Shown piece after piece: positions 51,594-61,195 of a stretch of DNA of 64,000 bases; positions within the stretch are counted from its first letter, which is position 1; each line of letters opens with the position of its first letter. The stretch is taken from NCBI GenBank assembly GCA_040219295.1, contig JAVJST010000005.1:434001-498000 (forward strand). The letters run 5' to 3'. The notes beneath the pieces are model-generated. The model saw nothing but the letters and a program-made list of their open reading frames with translations, did not search any database and was not told the origin of the DNA. A program made the translations under genes and the position numbers. This DNA is from JAVJST01 sp040219295. GTDB taxonomy: Bacteria > Pseudomonadota > Alphaproteobacteria > Rhodospirillales > Casp-alpha2.

Positions 51594-52106
51594 TCAGTCG
51601 TCGTCCTCATCGTCGCTGTCGTGATGATAACCGTGGCCGTGTCGCTTGCCGCGCAACTCGTTGAGTTCGATGGAATCATCACCATTGCGATCCATCCACA
51701 GCATCACCCTATCGAGTTTGGCGTCGACCTCGGCGGTCGTGATCTGGCCGTCGCCGTCGTCGTCGAGCATCTGGAACCGGTCGACGACCATTGGTCGCAT
51801 TTGCTCGAGCAGCAGACCTTCGAACTCGTCGAGGCTGATGGTTTGGTTGTTGTCGGCGTCGTGCCGTTTCAGCAGGCTGCTGCGATAGCTGTCGATCTCG
51901 CCGCGCGACACTGCGCCGTCGCCGTTGGCATCGAGCTTGTCGAACATGTCCATCATGTGGCCGTGGCGTGCGCCGTGGTGGCCGTCGCCCCAGCCGCTGG
52001 CCATGACCTGGGTCGAGGCAATAGCGATCAGACCGCCGACGACGGCGAGTGCGAGTGCACCGCCCAGGACGATCTTGGTATGGCGTTTCATCTTGTGGGT
52101 TCTCAT
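51594..52106 (-). CDS. Periplasmic EF-hand protein with four Ca2+-binding loops
   Basis: A 170-residue exported protein; signal peptide about 1-37 ending VMASG. Four 12-residue EF-hand loops follow: DANGDGAVSRGE, DADNNQTISLDE, DDDGDGQITTAE and DRNGDDSIELNE, each with acidic residues at positions 1, 5 or 3, and 12. The ends are His-rich (HHGARHGHMMD) and His/Asp-rich (HGHGYHHDSDDEDDD), so other divalent metals may also bind. It is divergent from a two-component system that probably controls it. Confidence 0.9.
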   Translation of the reverse strand: MRTHKMKRHTKIVLGGALALAVVGGLIAIASTQVMASGWGDGHHGARHGHMMDMFDKLDANGDGAVSRGEIDSYRSSLLKRHDADNNQTISLDEFEGLLLEQMRPMVVDRFQMLDDDGDGQITTAEVDAKLDRVMLWMDRNGDDSIELNELRGKRHGHGYHHDSDDEDDD

Positions 52107-52305
52107 GGGGTACTCCGTTTGTCGTTGGGGGTTCGTCGTGTTGACCCGGTCGTATTAGCGCGTCGCTGTCGCCAGAGTTTCCCGCGATTGGGCCGAAGTG
52201 CATCCGGATGTCCCGATCCGCCGCAGTGCGACAATCTGTTACATTTTTGTCGGGCACGGAGGTCCGGTCGCCGGGCATACTGCGCCCGGCCGCCACGGAG
52301 ACCGC

Positions 52306-53037
52306 ATGACCGATACACCGCATATCCTGATCGTCGACGATCACCGCGACATTCGAGAACCGCTCGCGCGGTATCTCGAAAAGAACGGCTGCCGGGTCAC
52401 CGAGGCAGCCGACGCGGCCGCCGCGCGCAGGATACTGAAGGCCGGGGCACCGGACCTGGTCGTCCTCGACATCATGATGCCGGGCGAGGACGGCCTCAGC
52501 CTGACCAGGGATCTTCGGGCGCAGAGTTCGCCGCAACGATCGCTGCCGATCATCCTGCTGACCGCCGTCGCCGAGGATACTGACCGCATCGTCGGTCTCG
52601 AAATGGGCGCCGACGACTATGTCACCAAACCGTTCAACCCGCGCGAACTGCTGGCTCGGATCAAGACCGTCCTGCGGCGGTCGCGCGATCTGCCGCCTGA
52701 ACGCGACGCCGTCGAGAACACCCAGTATCGGTTTGCCGGCTGGGCGTTCGATGCGGCGAAACGCGAACTGACCGACGAGAACGGCGTTATCGTGCCGCTC
52801 AGCACCGGCGAGTTCATGCTGCTGCATGCCCTGGTCAAGCGGCCGGGTATCGTGCTCAGCCGTGATCAACTGCTTGATCTGACGCGCGGCCGCGACGCCG
52901 TCGTGTTCGACCGCAGCATCGACAACCAGGTGAGCCGGCTGCGCAAGAAGATCGAAGCCGATCCGTCCGATCCCAGGATCATCAAGACCCACTGGGGCGG
53001 CGGGTACAGTTTCGTTGCCGAGGTCACCACACCATGA
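52306..53037 (+). CDS. OmpR-family response regulator
   Basis: A 243-residue regulator from ATG 52306. Receiver domain: ILIVDDHRDIREPLA acidic pocket, phosphorylated Asp in LVVLDIMMPGEDG, Thr in LLTAVAEDTDR, Lys in YVTKPFNPRELLA. The winged-helix DNA-binding domain follows with LSTGEFMLLHALVKRPGIVL and SIDNQVSRLRKKIEADPSDP. Its stop overlaps the kinase start by four bases. Confidence 0.95.
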   Translation: MTDTPHILIVDDHRDIREPLARYLEKNGCRVTEAADAAAARRILKAGAPDLVVLDIMMPGEDGLSLTRDLRAQSSPQRSLPIILLTAVAEDTDRIVGLEMGADDYVTKPFNPRELLARIKTVLRRSRDLPPERDAVENTQYRFAGWAFDAAKRELTDENGVIVPLSTGEFMLLHALVKRPGIVLSRDQLLDLTRGRDAVVFDRSIDNQVSRLRKKIEADPSDPRIIKTHWGGGYSFVAEVTTP

Positions 53038-54470
53038 GTGGCCGGGTCGTCAATCCGCCAAAGCGGGGATGGCGGCGGTTGCTGCCGCGCAGCCTGATGG
53101 GGCAACTCGTCCTCGTTCTGGCCGTCGCCTTCCTTTTGGTGCAGGCGATCACCCTGGCGATTTCCGCGGGTGAGCGGCGCTTTGCACTGCACGCACTGCA
53201 CCAGGACGAGATGATTTCGCGGACCGTGTCGACGTATCGGGTCCTGACGGAAACCCCGGCCGGGCTGCAGGATCGGATCCTGGAGGCCGCAACCTCAGGC
53301 CCGGTGCGATTCTGGGTCGCCGACACCGGGGCGGTATCGCGCGACGACGGAAGAGTCGTCGACAACAGGCTCGCGCGCCGGCTGCACCGCACGCTGAATC
53401 TGCCGGATGACCGGGCGGTCCGAGTTGATATCCGCGAGGTCGAGTACGGCTGGTTCCGGAACGCGAAGAGACACGACGACGATGAAGATGATGACGATGA
53501 CGACGACGATCACCGGTGGAGCCGCCATCATGGGCCGTCGAGCCTGCTGATCTCGGTCGAACTGGCCGACGGCCGCTGGCTGAATGCCGAGAACGTCTTC
53601 CGCGGACCGACCAGCGGTCGCAAGTGGGGCGCGTTCATTGTCATGACGCTTCTTGTGCTCGGCGTTTCCCTTGCCTCGATGGTTCTGGTGCGCCGGATCA
53701 TCAGGCCGATGAAAGACCTGGCGGCGGCGGCCGACCGGATGGGCCGGGGCGAAACCGTGGCACCGCTCGACGAAACCGGGCCACGCGAGGCGCGTGACAC
53801 GATCCGCGCCTTCAACGAGATGAGCGCGCGTCTCAAGCGGTTCATCGACGACCGGACCCACATGCTCGCGGCGACAGGGCACGACCTCCGTACCCCCTTG
53901 ACCTCGCTCCGGCTGCGCGCCGAACTGGTCGACGACGAGGACCTGAAGGCGAAGATGCTGGCGACCATCGACGAGATGACCCGGATGGTTGAGGCCATGC
54001 TGGCGTTCGCCCGCGAGGACGCCGTCAGCGAGGAGGCCCGCGATGTCGACGTGACGGCGATGGTCGGCAGTATCGTCGCTGACCTGCAGGACCTGGGGCT
54101 GCGGGCGGAACTGGCCGACGGTTCGCGCGTCGTGCATCGATGCCGGCCGGTTTCGCTGACCCGAGCGCTGCGTAACCTAATCGAGAACGCGGCACGACAC
54201 GGCCGCGGTGCGCGGATTTCGCTGAAGGATAACGCGGACGCCCTGCGTGTGGTCATCGCTGACGACGGGCCCGGCATTCCCGACGACAAGATTGAGCACG
54301 TGTTCGAACCGTTCGCGCGCCTCGATGACGCGCGCAACCGGGAGACCGGCTCCATGGGGCTCGGCCTGGCGATCGCGCGCAGCATCGTTCGTTCTCACGG
54401 TGGTGACATTTCGCTCTCGAATCGGCCCGAGGGCGGGCTCCGCGCCGAGGTGATGTTGCCCCGCGGGTAG
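53034..54470 (+). CDS. Sensor histidine kinase with an aspartate-rich sensor region
   Basis: A 478-residue kinase: membrane segment about 21-45, periplasmic domain about 46-198, second membrane segment about 200-222, HAMP, H-box LAATGHDLRTPLTSLRLRAE, N-box LTRALRNLIENAARHGRG, G-boxes DDGPGIPDDKIEHVFEPFAR and GSMGLGLAIARSIVRSHGG. Residues 148-159 of the periplasmic domain are almost purely Asp (one Glu), flanked by His. This could bind Ca2+ or another divalent ion. Partner of the preceding regulator. Confidence 0.94.
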   Translation: MSGRVVNPPKRGWRRLLPRSLMGQLVLVLAVAFLLVQAITLAISAGERRFALHALHQDEMISRTVSTYRVLTETPAGLQDRILEAATSGPVRFWVADTGAVSRDDGRVVDNRLARRLHRTLNLPDDRAVRVDIREVEYGWFRNAKRHDDDEDDDDDDDDHRWSRHHGPSSLLISVELADGRWLNAENVFRGPTSGRKWGAFIVMTLLVLGVSLASMVLVRRIIRPMKDLAAAADRMGRGETVAPLDETGPREARDTIRAFNEMSARLKRFIDDRTHMLAATGHDLRTPLTSLRLRAELVDDEDLKAKMLATIDEMTRMVEAMLAFAREDAVSEEARDVDVTAMVGSIVADLQDLGLRAELADGSRVVHRCRPVSLTRALRNLIENAARHGRGARISLKDNADALRVVIADDGPGIPDDKIEHVFEPFARLDDARNRETGSMGLGLAIARSIVRSHGGDISLSNRPEGGLRAEVMLPRG

Positions 54471-54551
54471 ATTCTCGGGTTGCTGTTCGCACTTGATCGA
54501 CCCGCCGGGATTGTCTGTAAGATGGCGGCAGCGATTTGCGGGAGGCAGCGT

Positions 54552-55379
54552 ATGGCAGACGTGGTCGACAACCAGACGGTGAAGACATTCGGCGAGGACG
54601 GCGTCGTCGTCGTCCGGCAGGCGTTTTCCGGCGACTGGCTCGACGTTCTGCGCCGCGGCCTCGAGAAGAACATGGCCGAGCCTGGACGATACCGGCGCGA
54701 GTACACGCCCGAGGGCGGCGCCGGGCACTTTTTCGGCGACTACTGCAACTGGTCGCGCATTCCAGAGTACGAGGACTTTGCCCGAAACTCGCCGGCCGCC
54801 GACATCGCCCGCGCGCTGATGCGGTCGGACAAGGTGAACCTGTTTCACGAACACGTCGTCGTGAAGGAGCCGGGCACGCCAGACCGCACGCCTTGGCACC
54901 ACGATCAGCCGTATTACTGCGTCGACGGCGACGACAACGTGAGCCTCTGGGTGCCGCTCGACCCGGTGCCAAGGGAACGCGGCGTCGAGTTTGTCCGCGG
55001 ATCCCACAGGTGGAACCGGTGGTTCGTGCCGACGAAGTTCACCGGCATCGACTACGAGCGCGACGACGACGGTTTCGAGGCCATCCCGGATATAGAAGCT
55101 GAGCGCGGAAAGTACGATATCGCGGCATTCGATCTTGAGCCGGGCGACTGCGTTGCGTTCCATTTCCGCACCGTGCACGGGGCGCCCGGTAACGCGTCGA
55201 CCGACACCTGGCGCCGTGCGGTCTCGTTCCGTTGGACCGGCGACGATGCACGGTTCGTCGTCCGCAAGGGCGAGATGTCGCCGCCGTTTGTCGAGTTCGA
55301 CGATTGCACGCTGCAGCCCGGCGACCCGCTCGACAGTGCCTTGTTCCCGGTCGTCAGGGGGCCCAACGCGCAGCGTTGA
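54552..55379 (+). CDS. PhyH-family Fe(II)/2-oxoglutarate dioxygenase (second)
   Basis: A 275-residue oxygenase from ATG 54552 after GGGAGG. Iron ligands are in PWHHDQPYYCVDGDD (His and Asp) and in FHFRTVHGAPGNAST (distal His), with a following Arg (WRRAVSFRW) for 2-oxoglutarate. VPLDPVPRERGVEFVRGSHR is the typical core. The substrate is unknown; the downstream dimethylglycine-dehydrogenase-like gene suggests an N-methylated compound. It is unlike the copy at 26123 in length and motif detail. Confidence 0.92.
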   Translation: MADVVDNQTVKTFGEDGVVVVRQAFSGDWLDVLRRGLEKNMAEPGRYRREYTPEGGAGHFFGDYCNWSRIPEYEDFARNSPAADIARALMRSDKVNLFHEHVVVKEPGTPDRTPWHHDQPYYCVDGDDNVSLWVPLDPVPRERGVEFVRGSHRWNRWFVPTKFTGIDYERDDDGFEAIPDIEAERGKYDIAAFDLEPGDCVAFHFRTVHGAPGNASTDTWRRAVSFRWTGDDARFVVRKGEMSPPFVEFDDCTLQPGDPLDSALFPVVRGPNAQR

Positions 55380-55503
55380 TCGTCAATCAACGGCACTGGA
55401 CTCCGTTCCGCCGCTGGATCACCATTTTTGCCATCTGGCTCACTCCCGCCGGTTCGCGGGCGCGATACATATCGCCATAGTTTTTCTTGCAGGAGGCTTA
55501 TCC

Positions 55504-57951
55504 ATGTCTACTCAGCTGCCGGATCGCGCTGAAGTCGTCATCATCGGGGGCGGCGTCGCCGGTGCCTCGATCGCCTATCACCTGTCGCAAATCGGGATCA
55601 GCGATGTCGTCCTGCTTGAGCGCAAACAGCTGACGTGCGGGACCACATGGCACGCTGCCGGTCTGGTCGGTCAGTTGCGCGCAACCCAGAACATGACGAA
55701 GCTGGCACAGTACACCTCCGAACTCTTTGCCGGGCTCGAGGCCGAGACCGGTCAGGCCACCGGATTCAAGCAGAACGGGTCGATCAGCGTCGCGACAGAC
55801 GCGGAACGCCTCGAAGAACTCAAGCGCGGCGCCTCGATGGCCCGGGTGTTCGGCCTCGCTGTCGAGGTCGTCGATCCCGCCTGGATCGGCGAGCGCTACC
55901 CCAGCATGAACATCGAGGATCTCGTCGGTGGCGTATTCCTGCCGAAGGACGGTCAGGTCAACCCGATCGACGTGACCCAGGCCCTCGCCAAGGGTGCGCG
56001 CGCCGGCGGGGCACGCATCTTCGAGAACACCCGGGCGCTCGATGTTCGCACCGAGAACGGAAAGGTCGCCGCGGTCGTGACGGCCGACGGCGAGATCGCT
56101 TGCGACAAGGTAGTCCTCTCCGGTGGCATGTGGTCGCACGAGTTCGGCCGCAAGATCGGCGTCAACCTCCCGCTGCATGCCGCCGAGCACTTCTACATCG
56201 TGACCGAGCCCATCGAGGGCCTGAGCGCCGGTCTGCCGGTGCTGCGCGAACCGTCGGCCTGCATCTACGTCAAGGAAGACGCCGGCAAGCTGCTGATCGG
56301 TGCGTTCGAGCCGGTCTCCAAGCCGTGGGGCATGGACGGCATCCCCGAGGACTTCGCGTTCGACGAATTGCCGGAAGACATCGACCACTTCGCGCCGATG
56401 TTGGAGAACGCGATCCATCGCCTGCCGGTGTTGGAAACCGCCGGCATCCAGACTTTCTTCAACGGACCCGAGAGCTTTACGCCCGACGATCGCTACTATC
56501 TCGGCGAGGCACCGGAAGTCTCCGGGCTCTATGTCGCCTGCGGTTTTAACTCGATCGGCATCCAGTCGTCGGGCGGTGTCGGCAAGGTGCTGTCGAGCTG
56601 GATCAAGGACGGGCATCCGCCGATTGACGTGTGGGATGTCGACGTCCGCCGGGTGCACGACTTCCAGGCCAACCGAAAGTACCTGCACGACCGCACGACC
56701 GAGACTCTCGGCCTGCTCTACGCCATGCACTGGCCATTCTATCAGGTTCGCACATCGCGCGGCGTGCGACGCACCCCGTTTTACGACAGGCTCAAGGCGG
56801 CCAAAGCCTGCTTCGGTGAGGCCGGCGGCTGGGAACGCCCCAACTGGTTTGCGCCCGAGGGCGTCGAGCCGGTCTACGAGTACACCTACAAGCGACAGAA
56901 CTGGTTCGAGTATTCGGCGGCCGAGCATCGCGCCGTGCGCGAGAACGTCGGTCTGCTCGACATTTCGACGTTCTCGAAGTTCCTGCTGCAGGGCCGAGAC
57001 GCCGAGCGGGTGCTCAATCAGGTCTGTGCCAACGATGTCGCCGTCAGGCCCGGCCGCATGGTCTATACCCAGTGGCTCAACGAGCGTGGCGGCATCGAGA
57101 GCGACCTCACCGTCACCCGCCTGAGCGAGGACAGCTATCTCGTGGTCACCGCCTACGCGCAGCACGCACGGGATTTCCACTGGTTGAAGAGGCACATTCC
57201 CGACGATGCCCATTGTTTCCTGACCGATGTCACCGCGGCCTTTGCCGGGCTAAACGTGCAGGGGCCGAAAGCGCGCGATCTGCTGAGCCGGATCACGCCA
57301 GACGATCTCTCGAACGAGGCGTTCCCGTTTGGTACCAGCCGCGAAATCGAGATCGGCTACGCGACCGTTCGCGCGTCGCGGATATCCTATGTCGGCGAGC
57401 TCGGCTGGGAACTCTCGATCCCGACGGACATGGCGCTGCACGTCTTCGAGACGATCACAGAGGCGGGCAAGGATTTTGACCTCAAGCATGTCGGCATGCA
57501 TGCCATGAACTCGCTTCGCATCGAGAAGGCTTATCGCCACTGGGGCGACGATATTGCCGATGAGGATACGCCGCTCGAAGCCGGCCTCGGGTTCGCGGTC
57601 AAGTTCGATAAGCCCGGCGGCTTCATCGGCCGCGATGCACTGCTTCGCCAGAAGGATGCAGGTCTCAAGCGGCGGCTTGTCCAGTTCCGCCTGACGGACC
57701 CGGAACCGCTGCTCTATCACAACGAACCCGTGATCCGCGACGGCGAGATCTGCGGCTACGTCACCTCGGCGATGTACGGTCACACCCTGGGCGGCGCCGT
57801 CGGTTTGGGTTATGTCAGCCACGCCGACGGTGTTGATGCCGATTACGTCAACAGCGGATCCTATGAGATCGAGGTCGCCGGCGAACGATTCGCCGCAGAG
57901 GCGTCTCTGCGCCCCATGTATGATCCCAAGAGTGAGCGCATGAAGGCGTGA
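55504..57951 (+). CDS. Dimethylglycine/sarcosine dehydrogenase-like flavoprotein with GcvT domain
   Basis: An 815-residue enzyme that oxidatively demethylates N-methyl amino acids, probably passing the methylene group to tetrahydrofolate. ATG 55504 follows AGGAGG; upstream ORF sequence is spurious. The FAD-binding domain starts EVVIIGGGVAGASIAYHLSQ. His50 in CGTTWHAAGLVGQ is at the place of the covalent flavin His of the family. The C-terminal half (about 430-815) is an aminomethyltransferase (GcvT) domain with FLLQGRDAERVLNQVCANDV and YVGELGWELSIPTDMALHVF. It could handle dimethylglycine, sarcosine or a related betaine product. Confidence 0.92.
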   Translation: MSTQLPDRAEVVIIGGGVAGASIAYHLSQIGISDVVLLERKQLTCGTTWHAAGLVGQLRATQNMTKLAQYTSELFAGLEAETGQATGFKQNGSISVATDAERLEELKRGASMARVFGLAVEVVDPAWIGERYPSMNIEDLVGGVFLPKDGQVNPIDVTQALAKGARAGGARIFENTRALDVRTENGKVAAVVTADGEIACDKVVLSGGMWSHEFGRKIGVNLPLHAAEHFYIVTEPIEGLSAGLPVLREPSACIYVKEDAGKLLIGAFEPVSKPWGMDGIPEDFAFDELPEDIDHFAPMLENAIHRLPVLETAGIQTFFNGPESFTPDDRYYLGEAPEVSGLYVACGFNSIGIQSSGGVGKVLSSWIKDGHPPIDVWDVDVRRVHDFQANRKYLHDRTTETLGLLYAMHWPFYQVRTSRGVRRTPFYDRLKAAKACFGEAGGWERPNWFAPEGVEPVYEYTYKRQNWFEYSAAEHRAVRENVGLLDISTFSKFLLQGRDAERVLNQVCANDVAVRPGRMVYTQWLNERGGIESDLTVTRLSEDSYLVVTAYAQHARDFHWLKRHIPDDAHCFLTDVTAAFAGLNVQGPKARDLLSRITPDDLSNEAFPFGTSREIEIGYATVRASRISYVGELGWELSIPTDMALHVFETITEAGKDFDLKHVGMHAMNSLRIEKAYRHWGDDIADEDTPLEAGLGFAVKFDKPGGFIGRDALLRQKDAGLKRRLVQFRLTDPEPLLYHNEPVIRDGEICGYVTSAMYGHTLGGAVGLGYVSHADGVDADYVNSGSYEIEVAGERFAAEASLRPMYDPKSERMKA

Positions 57952-58005
57952 CGAGACCTGCCTCACGCTGTATGTAGCCCGCCTGAGTTGTAGGGAGATT
58001 CTGTC

Positions 58006-59007
58006 ATGGCGCTTCGTACCCCTTATCTGATGTTCATCGGCGATGCCGCCGATCATCTCGCGGCCAAGACGGCGCGCGGCGTCGTCCACTGGCGGCCCGA
58101 GTGGTGCCTGGGCCAGTTACGGCTCGACGGCTGCAACGCCGATCTCGGCATTCCCGACATGACCTTGGAAGAGGCCGCTGCGGCCGGCGTGAAGACGCTG
58201 ATCGTCGGCGTCGCCAACCGGGGTGGCGTAATCTCCGAAGCCTGGTCCGAGACACTGGTTCGCGCCATCGAACTCGGCATGGATATCGCGTCGGGCCTGC
58301 ACAGCAAGCTGGGCGATGTGCCGGCGATTGCCGCCGCCGCCGAGCAGCACAGCCGGGCGCTCTACGATGTGCGTCACCCGACCCGCGAGTTCTCGGTCGG
58401 CAGCGGCGTTCGTCGCGGCGGCAAGCGCATGCTCGCGGTCGGCACCGACTGTTCGCTCGGCAAGATGTACACGGCGCTGGCCTGCTGGCGCGAAATGGAA
58501 GGCCGCGGGGTCAACTGTGACTTCCGCGCGACAGGTCAGACCGGCATTTTTATCGCCGGCGAGGGCGTCTCCGTCGATGCGGTGGTCGCCGACTTCATCG
58601 CCGGTTCGGTCGAATGGCTGGCGCCCGAGAACAGCGACGATCACTGGGACCTCGTCGAGGGCCAGGGATCGCTGTTCCATCCGTCCTACGCCGGCGTGTC
58701 ACTGGGGTTGCTGCATGGCGCTCAGGCCGATGCACTGGTGATGTGTCACGAACCCGGCCGTTCGCACATGCGCGGTATCCCGCACCTGTCGCTGCCGAGC
58801 CTCGAGGAATGCATCCGTGTCAACGAGGAACACGCCCGCCTGACCAACCCGGACGCAAAGGTCGTCGGGCTGGCGTTCAACACCTCGAGCATGAGCGATG
58901 CCGATGCCGAAGCATGCCTCAAGGAACATTCCGACAGGTTCGGCATGCCGGCCGTCGATCCGGTCCGTACCGGCGTCGCGTCCCTGGTCGACGCGATCCT
59001 CGCTTAG
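58006..59007 (+). CDS. dgcN: DUF1611-family protein, DgcN-like
   Basis: A 333-residue protein with an N-terminal domain and a C-terminal P-loop domain (VGTDCSLGKMYTALACW). TGQTGIFIAGEGVSVDAVVA, DLVEGQGSLFHPSYAGVSL and ALVMCHEPGRSHMRGI are DUF1611 marks. In marine bacteria DgcN was described as an N-acetyltransferase of D-glutamate that acts with the racemase DgcA in D-glutamate use. The adjacent dgcA-like gene, 3 bases downstream, supports this reading. Confidence 0.85.
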   Translation: MALRTPYLMFIGDAADHLAAKTARGVVHWRPEWCLGQLRLDGCNADLGIPDMTLEEAAAAGVKTLIVGVANRGGVISEAWSETLVRAIELGMDIASGLHSKLGDVPAIAAAAEQHSRALYDVRHPTREFSVGSGVRRGGKRMLAVGTDCSLGKMYTALACWREMEGRGVNCDFRATGQTGIFIAGEGVSVDAVVADFIAGSVEWLAPENSDDHWDLVEGQGSLFHPSYAGVSLGLLHGAQADALVMCHEPGRSHMRGIPHLSLPSLEECIRVNEEHARLTNPDAKVVGLAFNTSSMSDADAEACLKEHSDRFGMPAVDPVRTGVASLVDAILA

Positions 59008-59010
59008 GCC

Positions 59011-59994
59011 ATGGCGAGCTTCGAAGCCCGCCACGAATCCTGGCCGCTTGCAAAACCGTTCGCCATTTCGCGTGGCACAAAGACGGCGGCGGAAGTCGTC
59101 GTCTGCGAAATCATCATGGACGAGGGCGTATTGGGCCGCGGGGAGTGCGTGCCGTATGCGCGTTACGGAGAGACGGTCGAAGGCGTTATCGCCGAGATCG
59201 AGAGTCGCGCGCTGGAGATTGCGCGTCATCCCGACCGCATTGGCCTGTTGTCGTCGATGCCCGCCGGCGCGGCGCGAAATGCCATCGATTGCGCGCTCTG
59301 GGACCTACAGGCCAAGCTCAACAGGAAGCGCGCCTGGGAGATCGCCGGCATTCATGAGCCAGCCCCGGCAGTGACGGCGGAAACCATCAGCATTGGCACG
59401 CCGGAGGAGATGGCGGCAGAAACCGCCGCAAAACCCTATGCCAAACTGATCAAGATCAAGCTCGACGGTGAGAACGTGGTGACCCGGGTCGCCGCGGTGC
59501 GCGAGGCGGCGCCCGAGGCGCGACTCATCGTCGATCCGAACGAAGGCTGGGATATCGACCTCCTGCGCGAAGTCGCGCCGCCGCTTGCCGATCTGGGCGT
59601 CGAAATGCTCGAACAGCCGCTGCCGGCCGATGACGACGATGGTCTCAAGGACTATGACAGCCCGATCCCGATCTGCGCCGACGAGTCCTGCCACACGGCG
59701 GACAAGCTCGGCCGGCTCGGCGGCAAGTACCAGATCGTCAACATCAAGCTCGACAAGACGGGCGGGCTGACCTCCGCCCTGCGGCTTGCCGATGCGGCGC
59801 ATACCGCCGGCTTCGACATCATGGTCGGCTGCATGGTTGGAACCTCGCTTGCCATGGCGCCGGCGACCCTGCTAACGCCCTATGCTAAGTTCGTCGATCT
59901 CGACGGGCCGCTGCTGCTCAAGCAGGACCGGCCGGATGGGCTCGATTTCAGCGACGGGCTGATTCATCCGCCGGCGCCCGAACTCTGGGGTTGA
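59011..59994 (+). CDS. dgcA: Enolase-superfamily epimerase, DgcA-like (N-acetyl-D-glutamate racemase or dipeptide epimerase)
   Basis: A 327-residue member of the mandelate-racemase/dipeptide-epimerase group. The catalytic Lys pair is in LIKIKLDGENV, metal ligands are in LIVDPNEGWD, LEQPLPADDDD and ICADESCHTA, and the second Lys in VNIKLDKTGGLTSAL. Residues are intact. Next to the DUF1611 gene it is best read as DgcA, which racemises N-acetyl-D-glutamate to the L form; an L-Ala-D/L-Glu epimerase is the alternative. Confidence 0.87.
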   Translation: MASFEARHESWPLAKPFAISRGTKTAAEVVVCEIIMDEGVLGRGECVPYARYGETVEGVIAEIESRALEIARHPDRIGLLSSMPAGAARNAIDCALWDLQAKLNRKRAWEIAGIHEPAPAVTAETISIGTPEEMAAETAAKPYAKLIKIKLDGENVVTRVAAVREAAPEARLIVDPNEGWDIDLLREVAPPLADLGVEMLEQPLPADDDDGLKDYDSPIPICADESCHTADKLGRLGGKYQIVNIKLDKTGGLTSALRLADAAHTAGFDIMVGCMVGTSLAMAPATLLTPYAKFVDLDGPLLLKQDRPDGLDFSDGLIHPPAPELWG

Positions 59995-59995
59995 G

Positions 59996-61162
59996 TTGAT
60001 CCGCGACTTTTCGGGCCAGGCGCTGTTCGCGGGGCTGCTCGCGGCCATCGTCGGGTTCGCCAGTTCGTTTCCGGTGGTCATCGATGGGCTAAGGGGGGTC
60101 GGCGCATCGTCCGCCGAAGCCGCATCCGGCCTGATGGCGGTCTCGATCGCCATGGGTCTGTGCGGTCTCTACCTCAGTCTCCGGACGCGTTTGCCGATCA
60201 GCGTCGCTTGGTCGACCCCTGGAGCCGCGGTGCTGGCCACTGCGCCCACCATGCCGGGCGGTTTCTCGGACGCGGTTGGCGCCTTCATTGTCAGCGGTGC
60301 GCTGATCGTTATCTCCGGATTGTGGAAACCGCTCGGCCGTTGGGTCGCGGCGATTCCCGCACCCCTCGCCAACGCCATGCTCGCGGGCGTGCTGTTTCCG
60401 TTCTGCCTGGCGCCGGTTTTCGCGGTGGCCGAAGTGCCGTTCATGGCGCTGCCTATTCTCGCGGTCTGGATGGCGATGATGCGTTTGCGACGATTGTTCG
60501 CCATGCCGGTGACAGTGGTGGCGGCGGTGGTCGTCGTCGTCCTCGTGTCCGGGGAGGGAGCAGGTCTCGATGCCGCCGCCGTCACTACACCGGTGATCAT
60601 TCTGCCGTCGTTCTCGCTCGCCGCGGTTGTCAGTATCGCGGTGCCGCTGTTCATCGTCACCATGGCGTCGCAGAACATTCCCGGCGTTGCTGTGCTCAAT
60701 GCTAACGGCTATCAACCCGATCCGGCGCCGCTGTTCCGCGATACGGGCATGTTCAGCATCCTCGCGGCACCGTTTGGCGGTCACAACGTGAACCTGGCGG
60801 CAATCACCGCGTCGATGTGCGCCGGCAGCGACGCCCATCCGCAACCCGGGCGACGCTACTGGGCTGCGGCCATGTCCGGCGTGTTCTACGTGTTTTTCGG
60901 CGTTCTGGCGGGGCTGGTCGTCGCCGTGGCCGGTCTCGCGCCGCCGGTCATCGTCACCGCGGTCGCCGGACTGGCGCTGCTCGGCGCGTTCGGCATTTCG
61001 ATCCGCAATGCGGTCGAAGATCCGAAAGACCGGGAGGCCGCTCTGGTGACTTTCCTGGCCGCGGCGTCGGGTGTTTCTTTCTTGGGTGTCGGCGGGACGT
61101 TCTGGGGTCTCGTCGCCGGTTGGGTGGTGTATGTGCTGATGCGGTTCCGGCGGTCCGCCTGA
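59996..61162 (+). CDS. BenE-family transporter
   Basis: A 388-residue membrane protein with about eleven or twelve hydrophobic segments. SSFPVVIDGLRGVGASSAEA, ISVAWSTPGAAVLATAPTMP, ASQNIPGVAVLNANGYQPDP and PFGGHNVNLAAITASMCAGS are BenE hallmarks. The family name comes from benzoate/H+ symport. The start is TTG 59996, immediately after dgcA, so here the transported compound may be linked to D-glutamate or another acid rather than benzoate. Confidence 0.9.
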   Translation: MIRDFSGQALFAGLLAAIVGFASSFPVVIDGLRGVGASSAEAASGLMAVSIAMGLCGLYLSLRTRLPISVAWSTPGAAVLATAPTMPGGFSDAVGAFIVSGALIVISGLWKPLGRWVAAIPAPLANAMLAGVLFPFCLAPVFAVAEVPFMALPILAVWMAMMRLRRLFAMPVTVVAAVVVVVLVSGEGAGLDAAAVTTPVIILPSFSLAAVVSIAVPLFIVTMASQNIPGVAVLNANGYQPDPAPLFRDTGMFSILAAPFGGHNVNLAAITASMCAGSDAHPQPGRRYWAAAMSGVFYVFFGVLAGLVVAVAGLAPPVIVTAVAGLALLGAFGISIRNAVEDPKDREAALVTFLAAASGVSFLGVGGTFWGLVAGWVVYVLMRFRRSA

Positions 61163-61195
61163 CGCCGTCTTTGTCATCAGCTTTTTATTTAGTTG

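Noticed and set aside
53475..53513. GAC/GAT-rich repeat as a microsatellite or frameshift hotspot
   Set aside because: It stays in frame within the kinase gene, mixes synonymous codons and encodes a plausible acidic sensor patch, so it looks selected at protein level.
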